The notes below the pieces were generated by a model. The model was not told the DNA's origin. It searched no databases and saw only the letters and a list, made by a program, of their open reading frames with translations. The translations under genes and the position numbers were made by a program. Shown one piece after another: positions 35,201-45,903 of a DNA stretch of 64,000 nucleotides. Source of the DNA: Gnetum montanum (taxonomy: Eukaryota > Streptophyta > Gnetopsida > Gnetales > Gnetaceae); the NCBI GenBank assembly GCA_015680685.1, contig MNCI01002328.1, positions 1 through 64,000 on the forward strand, read 5' to 3'. Each line of letters opens with the position of its first letter. Positions within the stretch are counted from its first letter, which is position 1.

Positions 35201-36036
35201 GTACAGACCAGTCAGGCGTTAGTTGAGCAGCGGATGCAGATAGAACTCCTAGCCCAGAAGAGTCAAGACTGGAGGGATTATTGTGCAAGCGTGCAAGAAT
35301 GGGGGCAGAAGGAGAAGGACCACAAGCACTTGTACAAGAGGAAAAGCAATGCTTATCGGAAACTCTACCGCGACCTTGCCGTCAGGGCCCGGTCCTTAGA
35401 AGTCTTCCAAGACATCATCGGAGCTTCCGATGCCTTCAAGAAGTTTGAGGAGCAAGTGACTGTAACTGCGTCCCCGGAAAGGGCGATGACTCTCCCTGGG
35501 GGTCAGGCCACAATCCCTACTTTCTTTTCGGACCCACCCCGCTGGAGTAGCGTGGAGAAAGGGAAAGTGAAGGCCGGAGCTACCTTGGGAGAGGATGTAT
35601 GGCCCGATCTAACGAAGGAAGAGATTATGGAGCGCCTGTGGGCTAGCCTAGACAAGCTTCCCTTTGCTGCGGAAGCAGGGCCTTCGCAAGTAAGTTTATG
35701 CATGACTTAGTTTGCATTTTCTAATTATGATGTTAAGTCTTGTGTAGCTAATGTGCCCAATGTATTTAGGTACCAGCTGAGGATAGGGAAGAAGAACACG
35801 CTGAGGAGTTAGCAGAGGAAGAAGCAGAAGCAGAAGAAGAAGCAATGGAGGAGGAGGAGCACAGCGATGAAAAGCGTCCCCCCGTGGACCCAGCACCAGA
35901 ACAAGGACCCCGCGAAGAAGAAGTTCTTCGCGAAAGACTGATTCCCAGAGATGACGGCCCACTGGAGGACGATCCACTAGGGCTGGATCCTGATTTGAGA
36001 GATACCGGCGACAGCGGTAGTAGAGGAAATGCGTAA
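32236..36036 (+). CDS. Seven-exon antisense gene inside retrotransposon D; FCP1/NIF-like N-terminus
   Basis: The gene lies on the strand opposite to D's gag-pol. Exons: 32236-32711, 32857-33110, 33199-34239, 34320-34589, 34666-34794, 34872-35689, 35770-36036. All six introns (76-145 bp) are GT-AG, phases 2,1,1,1,1,0; the exons sum to 3255 nt, 1085 codons. There is one in-frame TAA at 32686. Residues ~12-80 resemble plant FCP1/NIF-type HAD phosphatases: PILIVLDIVGVF (the DxD motif is degenerate), then KAVWFRRGALEFLQFLL and SVIVWSN. Exon 3 (~347 aa) is mostly helical and unrecognised (TLTTFGREANAILFRYGN, TQFNWASYF) and ends with a basic stretch, ARHKRLRLAE. Exon 4 has three degenerate RAQxxVxEEA repeats. 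Exon 6 is charged and coiled-coil-like (KRVDSLSKEVGDLK). Exon 7 is acidic. The splicing model is strong; the function is unknown. Start uncertain. Confidence 0.75.
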
Positions 36037-36668
36037 TTATGATTTACGCATATTTTTATTTGATGGTGAAGTGAAGCACTGTTTTAGGACTGAAAAAAAA
36101 ATGTGTTATAAAACCTGGTGGATGTTTTGGATGGCGGTTATATATATATATATATTGTGTGTTTTGACCTATAACGCGTGAGCGTAATTGTTAAGAATTT
36201 CACCTAAGTCATAATGATACAATGTAGTTGCTAGTTTAAGGCCATCGCGGGCCGTCATACGATTCTGCGAAAACTATAGACTAGTTTAAGGCCATCGCGG
36301 GCCGTCATACGTAATGTAGAGAAAGCGTAAATGATGATAATGCTTAATTCTGCGTAACTAGTTTAAGGTCGTTGCGGGCCAACTGCGTAATCAAGCGTAA
36401 AGAGTCATAGCATACAATTCTGCGTAACTAGTTTAAGGCAAATGCGGGCCATTTTAAGCGTAAATGGTAATAGAATATAATGGTGCGTAAATGCGTAAAA
36501 TGGTGTGATAACAGGAACAACACGGATACGATAAAAACGTAAGACATGATAGGCGTGAAAACAGAAGGCGAATGTAGCATAAAAAGGAATCTGTTGCAAC
36601 AAAAGAAACTGTTAAATATGAACCGCAATAACTGGCAAAGACATGATGTCGTACGCAAATACCATTGC
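36037..36668 (+). repeat. Downstream region of the antisense gene: four motif copies and GCGTAA words
   Basis: Four direct copies of CTAGTTTAAGG-N5-GCGGGCC start at 36231, 36281, 36358 and 36428 (spacings 50, 77, 70). Between them are GCGTAA/TTACGC words like those of D's LTRs. A (TA)9 run lies at 36139-36156. At 36029-36051 an inverted repeat (ATGCGTAA, 7-base spacer, TTACGCAT) overlaps the gene's stop codon. Confidence 0.75.
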
Positions 36669-39600
36669 TCAACCATTGATACGCAATTGTCTCTTAATGG
36701 CCATTACGTTAGTCGCTGCGTAAGGGCGAGGAGACTTATGATTTGACTCCCCTACGCTACCATCCGGAAATGGCAGGTCGGCCCAAACTAAACCGTCATC
36801 ATCATTATTGGTTTGTTGAGGGGATTGGAGATGGGTCTGATCGTCAATCGTCTCTATCTCCGAACCCTGTTCCTCTTCAATGTTATTGACGGTCCTGGGG
36901 GTGATTTCATCACCGCATATTACAACCTCCCCTCCGGCATAGGGCAGGCGTATCTCCTGGTGTATCGGTGATGAAACTGCCCTCAGTTGAGCTAACCACG
37001 GCCTCCCCAAGATTAGGTTGAACCCTGGCATCTCCTCGACGACTAGGAAGGTGGCCTTTGTTGGAAACTGGTCACCTGCCACAAACTCGATGCGCACCAT
37101 CCCTTTGACTTGAACCCATGCCCCGTTGAACGATTTTATGCAGGCCATTGTCGTGGGAGTGATCTGGTCGACCAGACCCAACCTATCCACGATGGAATAG
37201 GGAATGACGTTGGTAGTTGCGCCTTCGTCTACGTGCACTCTCCGGATCCGGTATTGACCGACTCAGATAGTGATAAACATAGGTTCGGTTGTCACCTGAC
37301 CTTTGCCTGGATCGTCTTTCACAGACTCATCATGGAAGGTCAGTGGGGTAGGCCTAGTCTGCTCAGCTTCAGAAGGAAACATGACAACATGTATCGCTTC
37401 CTCTTCCGCTGGTAAACTGGCATCCACTGATATGGATGTCAGCATGCGTACCATGGCCTCACGGTGTTCACGAGATGTCATAAGCAAGTCGTATAGGCTC
37501 AACGTTGTGTTTTTATGTTTAAGAGCCTGTTTGACTTGCGTAAATGCGTCAAGGAGGTCCTTCTCTCAGCCAGGTTGTTTGCATCCCTTGTCCTCTTCCA
37601 TTTGCCCCAAGAGACTGATCTCTCGAGGTGGAACAGTGTTGGCTGAAGGGCTACTCTTTTCCTTGCCAAGAGGATGCGACTGCGTTTCTGTGCTTTTATC
37701 TTGCTTCTGAGGCATAGACAAGGGTACAGAGGCTAGGGGCCTAGGCTTAGGGAAGCCGAGCGTAAAGTGGTCCTTTGTTACGTTAACTGAGGTGTCCTCT
37801 CCCTTTCGCTTGGGAGGCGATGGTTGGTGATTTTGGCTAGAGGTCTACCCCTGCGTGAGAGGGGTAGCCTGTGGTTTTGGCGCCCTGATAATGAAGGACG
37901 CTCTTGGCATGGGCACGGGCAAAGCCGCAGCTTGAGCATTGTTGCGTGACTGAGGGTTTATGTGAGAAGGTGCCCGTATAGTGAAGGCCGGCCTCGAGAC
38001 GCCACTGGCTGCCGATGAAATGGTTTGCCCCCTGGGCGAGCTAGCGGGTACGCACAAAACAAAAGGCTATTTTGGCGGTCCCTTACGCTCACCGTCCGTA
38101 CTCACCATAGTGATTGTATAAGGATCGTTGTTTGCGTTCAACGGGTCCTTATATACATGCAGTGTCTGGTTTTCTGGACGCATCGGGTTACTGCTGTCTA
38201 ATTTTAGATGACCTTCATTGATCATGCGTTGAATGTCGTCCTTCAACGCCCAACAGTAATCTGTATCGTGACCACACATCTGGTGGTAGTCACAGAAAAG
38301 GTCCAGCCTGAAAGATCTCGGAACTGTTGGTTCGTTAGGTAAGGCTAAAGAAGGGTTCTTCAGCAATTCACAGTGACGTCTGTGACGCTTCAGAGCTTCC
38401 TCAGACACCTTCTTAGGTTGAATGTGCCCTGCCGCCAACAATTGTTTCAACAGTTCGGAATGTTTCACAGGCAAGGCCGTGTATTTTGAACGATCTTTAC
38501 GCTCAAAATTTGGCTTTGGCTGGGGGGGCCCTTCAGGGGCAGTTGCGTTTTGGCTGGTGTCGGCACCAGCCGTGGCCTCGGGCACTGTCGTGGGCGCCTT
38601 CTTGTTCTTGTTCTTTGCGCCTTCAATCAGCGCGGCTACTGTCGTTGTTGCTTCCTTACCCTTGTCTTTGGCCTTGTTATGTGCGTTCCGGTAAGCGACA
38701 TACGCCGGGTCTTTGCTGGCCTCCGCAGCATCTTGGATGCTTCTAACTTGAGCGAAGGCCTGATATAAAGAGTTAAGAGAAAGGTAATACAACCTTGACT
38801 TAATAAAGTCGTTGACCACTCCTTTGAATATCGCCAGCATATATGAGTCCGCGATTGGCTCGCGGATCTCATTCAAAGTAGTGTTCCATCGCTGTATAAA
38901 CTTTTGGATGGGCTCGAGCGGGTCTTGTTTCACTCCCATGAGCTGATCCAGCGTGACTTCCGGCTTCAGGTTGTATTTGAAGCGGGTCACAAATTGGGTC
39001 AGCAGCTCTTCCAAGGTTGAGATGGAAGAGCGTGGGAGGGCTCGGTACTAGTCCAATGCTTTCCCTGTTAATGACATTGCAAAGACCCTGATAATCGTAT
39101 GCGGCCACTGTTGTAGCAACAAGGATTCAGATCGAAAGGTGACTAAGTGAGCGTTGGGATCCCCCTCCCCGTTGTACTTGGTGAAATGAGGTAGGGACAT
39201 CCCCTGCGACAACAACAGCATTGGCACCGCTGGACTAATCAGATCATCCTGATAAAAGTCCATGATCTGGATGGTATCAGAACCAGTGGCTTTGAGGCAT
39301 CGAACTTCCTCGGTAAGAGTCTGGATAAGCTGGAAGGCCTGGTCCAGACCTATTGACGGCGGTGCCTCTGTAGAAGGCGCGGGAGGTTGGACTGGGAAGG
39401 CGGTGCCTGGAAATAGAAACACCTGGAGAGGCTGGCCGGCTGCTTGTGGGGCGGGGATCCCTGCGGGCGGAGGGGCCTGTGAAGACCACCACCTACTGGT
39501 TTGCGACGAGGGGTTAGCCGCCACCTGCTGCGTAGGATGAGGATAGAAATACTGTGGGATCCCCTGTGGGACCTACGATGCGGGTACAACGGAGGGTTGT

Positions 39601-40451
39601 GCACCATACAGCGCAGACCGGTTGTGTTGCACTGCAGGGTTGGCCCACGGAACAGCTGCGGGCTATTGGACATATGCTTGTGGCTGAACAGCCGCAGCAA
39701 TCTGTTGGGTTGGCGGGGGCAAAAAAAATTATGCTGGGCGAGTTGTCGATACGGTGTAAGATTGTATTTGAGGGATGAAATGGGGCGCGGTGGTCGCCGG
39801 GACCACCGCTAGAATGCTAAGTACCCGCGGTAACAGAACCGCCCCCACGTTATTATGAGACATTTGTGCTTGCAGCCCAGACGGCTGCGCGGTGGCCTGC
39901 GGAAGGACAGGAATGTGCATCTGCGCGGTCATGGCTGGGTCAAGAGGGGCTGCCTCTCCGTTGAAAGGAAACAAAGGATTTACATACGTGTGGGGGGTTA
40001 GAGTATGGAACGAATGTTTCGACTGGGCCGCAAATTCGTCCTCTTCCTCTTCCCCATGCTGGGGCTCTAACATAGCCCGCGAAGCCTAGCCTTTGGCCAT
40101 GACCAACTGTGTTATAAGTTCATGTTGGTGTTCGATCAAGGGAATTATGTCGTAAGCTGTTGGCTTAAAATCATAGCCCCCTCGGTGGAGCACCTCGAAA
40201 TTTCATTTTGCTTCAACTTCAGCTAGGCTAAGAGCCAGCTTCGCCTAGATCTTAACACATATAAAGTTATATTCTTCAGGGGTTATGACCATGAAAATGG
40301 GCTCTTTTCCCTGAAGCCTCAATGACCGGCGCAATGGCCCCTGAGATCCTGTCGCACCAGGAGTTGGCCTGGTGACCTCGAGAGGGTTCACAGATGTGGC
40401 ACCCAAATCAGCAGGGACCATGGCGGTTGTGTTTGTGTAAAAAGAATCCAT
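36669..40451 (-). pseudogene. Gag-protease of element D
   Basis: Minus strand, a single frame of about 1261 codons kept from ATG (MDSFYTNTTAM) to TGA, interrupted by roughly nine stops but no evident shift. N-terminus: TPEEYNFICVKI. Gag core at 39500-38100: AFQLIQTLTEEVR, then LPHFTKYNGEGDPNAHL, then MSLTGKALD, stop (TGG to TAG), YRALPRSSIST. The zinc-binding-like block CDYHQMCGHDTDYCWALK (C-x2-H-x4-H-x4-C) at 38290-38230 is the Tat type. A linker follows, then the protease at 37260-36900: VHVDEGATTNVIPYSIV with D-x-G, and FNLILGRPWLAQL. Gag packages the RNA; the protease matures the precursor. Several stops fit C-to-T or G-to-A change. Confidence 0.85.
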
Positions 40452-40673
40452 TGATTAATGAGATTGAGAGTAACTGGTAATCGGATCTAAAAGAAAATGG
40501 TTGGCAACGAAAAGCAGAAATAGGCTTTCTACCCTGTAGGATTTCAAAGAAATCGTCCTTGCGACCGATCTACACCACACGATTCGCTGTAAACTTCCTT
40601 AGAGGTATTACGTCTATGGTTTAGGGTATGGATCGCTAACAGGGCTACCCAAAATATCCAGATTGGAGGTTCA

Positions 40674-40692
40674 GGCCCTCCTTCTAGTGCCA
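40674..40692 (-). other. Primer-binding site candidate, element D
   Basis: On the minus strand TGGCACTAGAAGGAGGGCC begins six bases inside the 5' LTR. The same sequence, decayed, stands at the same place in element E. I cannot name the tRNA with confidence. Confidence 0.6.
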
Positions 40693-41393
40693 GAAAACTG
40701 TAACGATAGAAAACGTCGGCAGCTGGAAAATACCGAACAAATTTCCGTGTACACAGTTCTAACCACAGATCCGCGTGAGGGCTATGCTGAAAAAACGAAT
40801 CCGTGGCACCCTGAACGGTCTTGTCGATCAGACAGGGACTTACTAATCAGTAAACCAATGAATATCTCGTGGAACGATCTAATTCGAGGAATCGCAAAAA
40901 TGAGGGGAAAACGATATAGATGAATTGCAACGATGATAACGTTAAACACGATAAGAGGAGGCTGACATAAGAGAAACACGAAGTTTCAAGATCTACGCTT
41001 TGACTTGAAAACTGTATATTTTTGTATATCTTGTTACACTGGGGAAACCCCAATTACCGAATGTAAAGCAAGCACAAAACAACAAGAAAACTGCCCAAAC
41101 AGAAGTCCGATCTACCTCGTGGGCTAAAGCCGGGGTGCAAGGAAGGTCAAGCTCTGATGTCTACCGATCAACTATTTCTGACCAATAGAGTCTTCCCCAG
41201 CAGAACGACTACTCCTGTGGCCGGTGTTCAAAGCGAACTGTGCTATGTTTCTGCCGGAATGTGATGCTGTCAATGGTTGCCAAAGCGCTGCTCTCTGTAT
41301 CTCTGCTCAGAAGTGGTAAGTGCTCCAGTGCTCAGAAAAAATGCCTTTTTGCTTCTCTGATTTGCCAACCCCCTGTATCTTTGTCAACTGGGG

Positions 41394-41402
41394 TATTTAT
41401 AG
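41394..41402 (-). promoter_or_regulatory. TATA box of element D's 5' LTR
   Basis: CTATAAATA on the minus strand. All the dense GCGTAA/TTACGC words lie upstream of it in D's transcription direction, as a U3 enhancer should. Confidence 0.6.
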
Positions 41403-41489
41403 GCTACGATGCCCCGTGGAAACGGCGCAACCCTGGTGACGTGTATCCCGAATGTTTCGGGTACTGTCGGTTTGACCATTTCTGCGTCA

Positions 41490-41910
41490 AACTTCATGAC
41501 TACGCACAATACGCTCGTTCGCGTATTGTGCGTGTGAAGAAGAAGTGTACATCGGGCATGTTTCAACTGTCTTTGAATGATATTATGCTCATTCACGCTG
41601 CATTGCGTACATGAGCGTATTACAACATGGAAACAATGGAGTCGCGCTATTTTACGCTCGCTTACGCAACCGTGCGTAATGAAGCGTAAACTATGTCTGG
41701 CTCGGCGACGCAATACGCTGTAATACGCTACATTGCATAATGAGCATAAAATGTATCATATGATACACTGCGTTGCGTAACGAGCGTAAAAATGATTTAT
41801 CTACGCGCCAAAGAAAGTTGATCTGTTGCACTGCTCTAGACTTTGCTTTTGCCCTTTTGTAAAGCTCATTACGCTGTCGTGCGTAACAGAGCGTAAACTT
41901 GTCCTTGAAG
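41490..41910 (-). promoter_or_regulatory. U3 array of GCGTAA/TTACGC words with 13-bp palindrome
   Basis: More than a dozen GCGTA/TACGC words occur in both orientations in about 420 bp. At 41502-41533 two perfect 13-bp arms (ACGCACAATACGC and its complement) flank a 6-base spacer; the copy in the other LTR (26159-26190) has one arm mismatch. The spacing suggests binding sites for a dimeric factor. NAC factors bind CGT(A/G) cores, but that assignment is a guess. Confidence 0.55.
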
Positions 41911-41984
41911 AAAAGTTGAGATGTGCCCTCGCTTGAATTGCGAATCTTTGCCCGAGGACGACTCACAATTTTCACGGTGTTTCA

Positions 41985-44148
41985 CATCCTAATTTGGATA
42001 CATTCTACCCACCACATCAAAAGACACCTAGTATTTTGGATATGACCAGACTCTAATATTTCCAACATGCATGGATCCGCATTTTTCATTTATTAATTCT
42101 AGCCATGCCCAAAAGTTTAGTTATGGGGGATATCCTCCATTCTAACAAGCAGAATTAATAAATGTTTTTCCTTTTCTTCAATTTTACAATTTTTTGTTTT
42201 CCAATTTTTCATCTTTCAATTTGTTGTTTTATCTTTTTATCGGTAATCTCATCTATGAATAAAACACTCATGTGACTTGTTGGTTGAGGTGTTGTTCTAT
42301 GCTATCAAGTCTCGGGTGGCTAATTATTTGGACAGCGAGCCCACCACATCCATCCAACTATTCTATTAATAAGAGGTTCTACTTTGGGTATGATAATATT
42401 CTTGTCATCATGAAAACTTAAAAGTAATTTTGTGCTCATTATGCCCAAAGCGAAAAATGATGGACTAAGAGGGGATGGTTAGGGTGTGACATCAAGGGGA
42501 CTTGTGAATTCTTTTTGGTGACATCTATAGGTGCTATCATGCAGCTTGGTTGTACTAAGATCCTTGTAGATCTAACTAAAAATGAGAGTAAGAGTAATGA
42601 AGGCACTCAATAAAGAAACTCAATGCTATTCTAGGAGTTCCACTGGAAAGACATGCATCCATGCCTGGAGGTTGGTGGCTTCTTCGGTTCACTATTGGGA
42701 AAAACAAAGTTTCAAAGTGGTTAGAAAAAGAAAAGAAAAGAAAATTAAAAAATAATATATGTGCCATAGAGAAATTAAAAATCACTCCTTCCTTGGACAA
42801 AACGCCAAATGATCATATGCCTTGCTATCATAATGCTCTTATGGTTGTTCATCCTTGGATGAAACAATGCAATGTCACTGATCAATGGGCTAGACTTGGT
42901 CTTGATTTTGAAGCAATGGGCTAATGACACATTAATCATGCCCTACACCTAGGATTCATTGTGCCCTGGGTTAGTTACCTCACGTCCCAATCTTTGCAAT
43001 CCCTTCTACAATTCATTTCATCTCACTGTCTAAGTATTTCTAACTTGTGTCTTGTGTGGCATAGAATTCATACCTCATCGCGGTGGTATTTAACATGTGT
43101 ATGTTTTTTTGTATCAGTGTAGATTAAATTTAACCCTTCTAGTGCCTATGAACATTTTAAGGTATGGTTATGCAAGGGCATTATAGGTTGGAACCTGCTT
43201 TGGGGAGGACCCACTTGTGTGACTTTTGTAATTTGTACTTGTTGCACACCACCACATCATTTTATACCCTCCAAGTACTTCATTGCCAAATCTATTCTTT
43301 CCTTTGTCATCATTTTATCAAATGTTCCTCAAAACCATTACATGTCCTTTTATGTGTCACCTAAACAAATCAAGTCCAACATTAAACTTTTAGGGAAACT
43401 TCCTTGAAAAAATTTCTAACTCTAAAATGACACTAAGCAAAGAATTCAACATTTATTAAAGGTAATGGGTGAGGTATGAAATAATTGAACTTCTTTCAAT
43501 AACCTTAATAACAATTGATCTTTGTGTGATTATAGATGGGCCCTAAAAGAGGACAACAAGAAGGACCTTCTCAAGGTGCAACTGAATGCCCAGGGGGAGG
43601 TAGGGCCAAGGACCTCATGTAGAACATGTATAGTAGGAGGCACAATCATTCAACATTCATCAGGCAACTCCTGTCACTACACAATCTGGCCAAGAAAAAG
43701 GTGGGGAGGTCAGTGCCTGAGCCTATGAAGAGGAACAATGACTATTTGCAGCATGGCATGTCAAGGCCAATCAAGTATTCCTACAACTTCCATGTCCATG
43801 GGAGGTGCCAACTCCATCAAACATTGGAACATTAGCATGGATGGCTCATAATCCTTGGATAGAAGAGGAGAAACGTCAGGCGCTTCTTCAATAGTATCAA
43901 TCTTAGAAGCTTGGAGCACACGACAAAGGAAAGGCACCCATGGAGGAGCCACCACCACTAGGAACCCCATGAGTTCCACAAGTTTTATCTTTTTTGTCTA
44001 TGTCCAAATTGTGTTTAGTCCCACATTGTGGCATGAAACAGTCCATGGTCATTCAATAATCTCATACCTATCCCCTATTTGTAATTGAATGAACTTGTTC
44101 CTCACTTTCTTTGACTTGAGGATGAGTTGTTATTCAGTCATGGGGGTC
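41985..44148 (+). mobile_element. Element C, internal region right of D (no pol seen)
   Basis: This 2.2 kb continues C after the insertion of D, from CATCC to C's 3' LTR. I find no protease, RT, RNase H or integrase motif on either strand. The short open frames (for example at 42661 and 43522) have no known domain. The region next to the LTR (GTCATGGGGGTC) can serve as polypurine tract. Together with 23343-25355 the whole internal part of C is only about 4.2 kb. Confidence 0.6.
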
Positions 44149-45039
44149 TGATGAATTGTGGTTTGTTAGGTGCTAATATCGAACCCTTAATATTGAACCC
44201 TTGATATCAGACCCTCGATATCGAACCCTCAATATCGGGTACGCGATATCGCAAGCTAGATAATGATATTGAATACAAAATATCGTGGTTCCTATGTAAG
44301 CCTATAAATACCACATTTAGGCGCATAGGAAGGGGGAGTAAGTAAGTGTAGGAGTAGATTCTTTTTATTCATTTTTAGTTCATTTCAATTCTTTCCCCAG
44401 TGCATGCCCGTAGTGTGATGATTGTAATTGTATAGAACCTTTATTTGAGTATGACGTACTTGGACATGCACATGATCAACAATAAAGATCGAGATTACTT
44501 CATCATTGTAGCATCCACTTAGCTCTTAATTCTTTTAATTGTTAATTTTTATTTATTGTTTTCTTAGTTGATATTTCTTTACCATCATTTACTATTCCTG
44601 TTGTTAATTGCGGAATGAGTACGACTTAATTATGAACATTTAAGTGTAACTACTTGGTAACCTAGTAGCATATCTAGTAGCGCTTAAGTAACATATGCTT
44701 GGTAATCCTAGAAGTAGTACACGAGGTCCAAGATGCACACGGATGATTAAGGACAGATGCTCGTCGCACTTAGGCTAGCTTAGACTTCATTTCCTATTAC
44801 TTGTTAATTCAATTCAGATTATTTTCCATTGTCTCTAGGAGTAGCCTAGTGTTAAAGTCGTATCATACCCCTCACTCTAAACTAAACCATACATGACAAA
44901 GCAAATACTAGTCTAGGTGGGAAGACAGCGAATTGTGATCAACGTGTAACTATCTAGATGCCACAACTAGTCCATCTGTGGAGTTCGATCGAATCATGCA
45001 TGAACGCTCATATTCGTATGGTTGAGTATACACTCATCA
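44149..45039 (+). mobile_element. 3' LTR of element C
   Basis: TGATGAATTG ... CACTCATCA, 891 bp, pairs with 22437-23342; followed by the CCAAG duplication. GATATC-type array at about 44173-44250; TATA box TATAAATA at 44303-44310. Confidence 0.9.
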
Positions 45040-45507
45040 CCAAGCATTACAAGAGATGATTCAAGATGTAATATGGATAGAACATCTCCTTATAGAGATC
45101 AGTATTGATATTTTAAACCAATCACGATTCACTGTGATAATCAAGTAGCAATAAAAGTTTTTCAAAATCTAGTCTATCATAAGAAGAGTAAAAACATTAA
45201 AATAAGCATTCACTTCATGAGATAGAAATATATTGATGTTAAGTATATATCTACCAAATCTCAAAAAGATGATGGATTTACAAAAGCTCTTACCAGTAAA
45301 TCTTTTGATATATTCTTAGAGTATCTTTTCTTGATATCCTTACCTCACAATCTAAAGTCAGGAGGAGACTATGATGATTATGAAAGGAATTTGATATTGT
45401 GTTTGAATAAGGCTCCCTCCAACATCTCTATAATCTTTCTTTCACTTTACATTGTTCACATAGAGCATGAAGAAATCAAGATAGACAAATTATGAATTAA
45501 GGAGGAT
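45040..45507 (+). pseudogene. Copia element A: RNase H end and polypurine tract
   Basis: Last piece of Copia A. QALQEMIQDVIWIEHLLIEI continues the block broken at 22432, then IDNQVAIKVFQN, HFMR, KYIDVKYISTKSQKDDGFTK and ALTSKSF, the standard Copia RNase H end (DNxxAIxLxxN, HIDVRYHFIR, DxLTK). A stop and substitutions are present. AATTAAGGAGGA at 45495-45506 is the polypurine tract. Confidence 0.75.
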
Positions 45508-45903
45508 TGTTACATAGTAATTCACCTATTATCTTGATTCATATGTCGCTGCTGGAAGTTAAGTCGATTAAATCAAATAGTATGTTGAAATTCATAAGAT
45601 TAATTACTATTATGAATCATCAAAAATGTTAAGTTAGTTATGATGATGTGTTATGAATTGTAACAAAGTGTTGTATTAATTATGATGAGTCGTAACCTTT
45701 TATCATGTTAAAGGTATGGCCAATACCAAGTCAATGTAAGCCGTAAGAGTAGTATGTAAGAAGGAGTACAAGTATAGTTGTTCATAATAAAGGAACAAAC
45801 TATTACAACCAAAAGTTCCAAGAATACAAAGTTACAAAAGAAAGTTATCTAAAGAAAAGATAAGACTATTGATTACAAAATTGCTTTATCGAATATTCTA
45901 ACA
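45508..45903 (+). mobile_element. 3' LTR of Copia element A
   Basis: TGTTACATAG directly follows the polypurine tract. The end at CTAACA (45903) is the best guess; no 5' LTR was found to check it. Confidence 0.5.

Larger units (their letters stand above)
40699..41984 (-). mobile_element. 5' LTR of Tat-lineage element D
   Basis: TGTAACGATA ... GTGTTTCA, 1286 bp; transcription of D would start here on the minus strand. The sequence outside is CATCC, the target duplication. It carries the TATA box and U3 motif array listed separately. Confidence 0.95.

Noticed and set aside
32236-36036. The antisense block as a separate DNA transposon inserted into D
   Set aside because: No terminal inverted repeats or target duplication were found at its edges, and the 22-bp motif on both sides also occurs elsewhere in D. 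It seems part of D's family, though this needs other copies to confirm.
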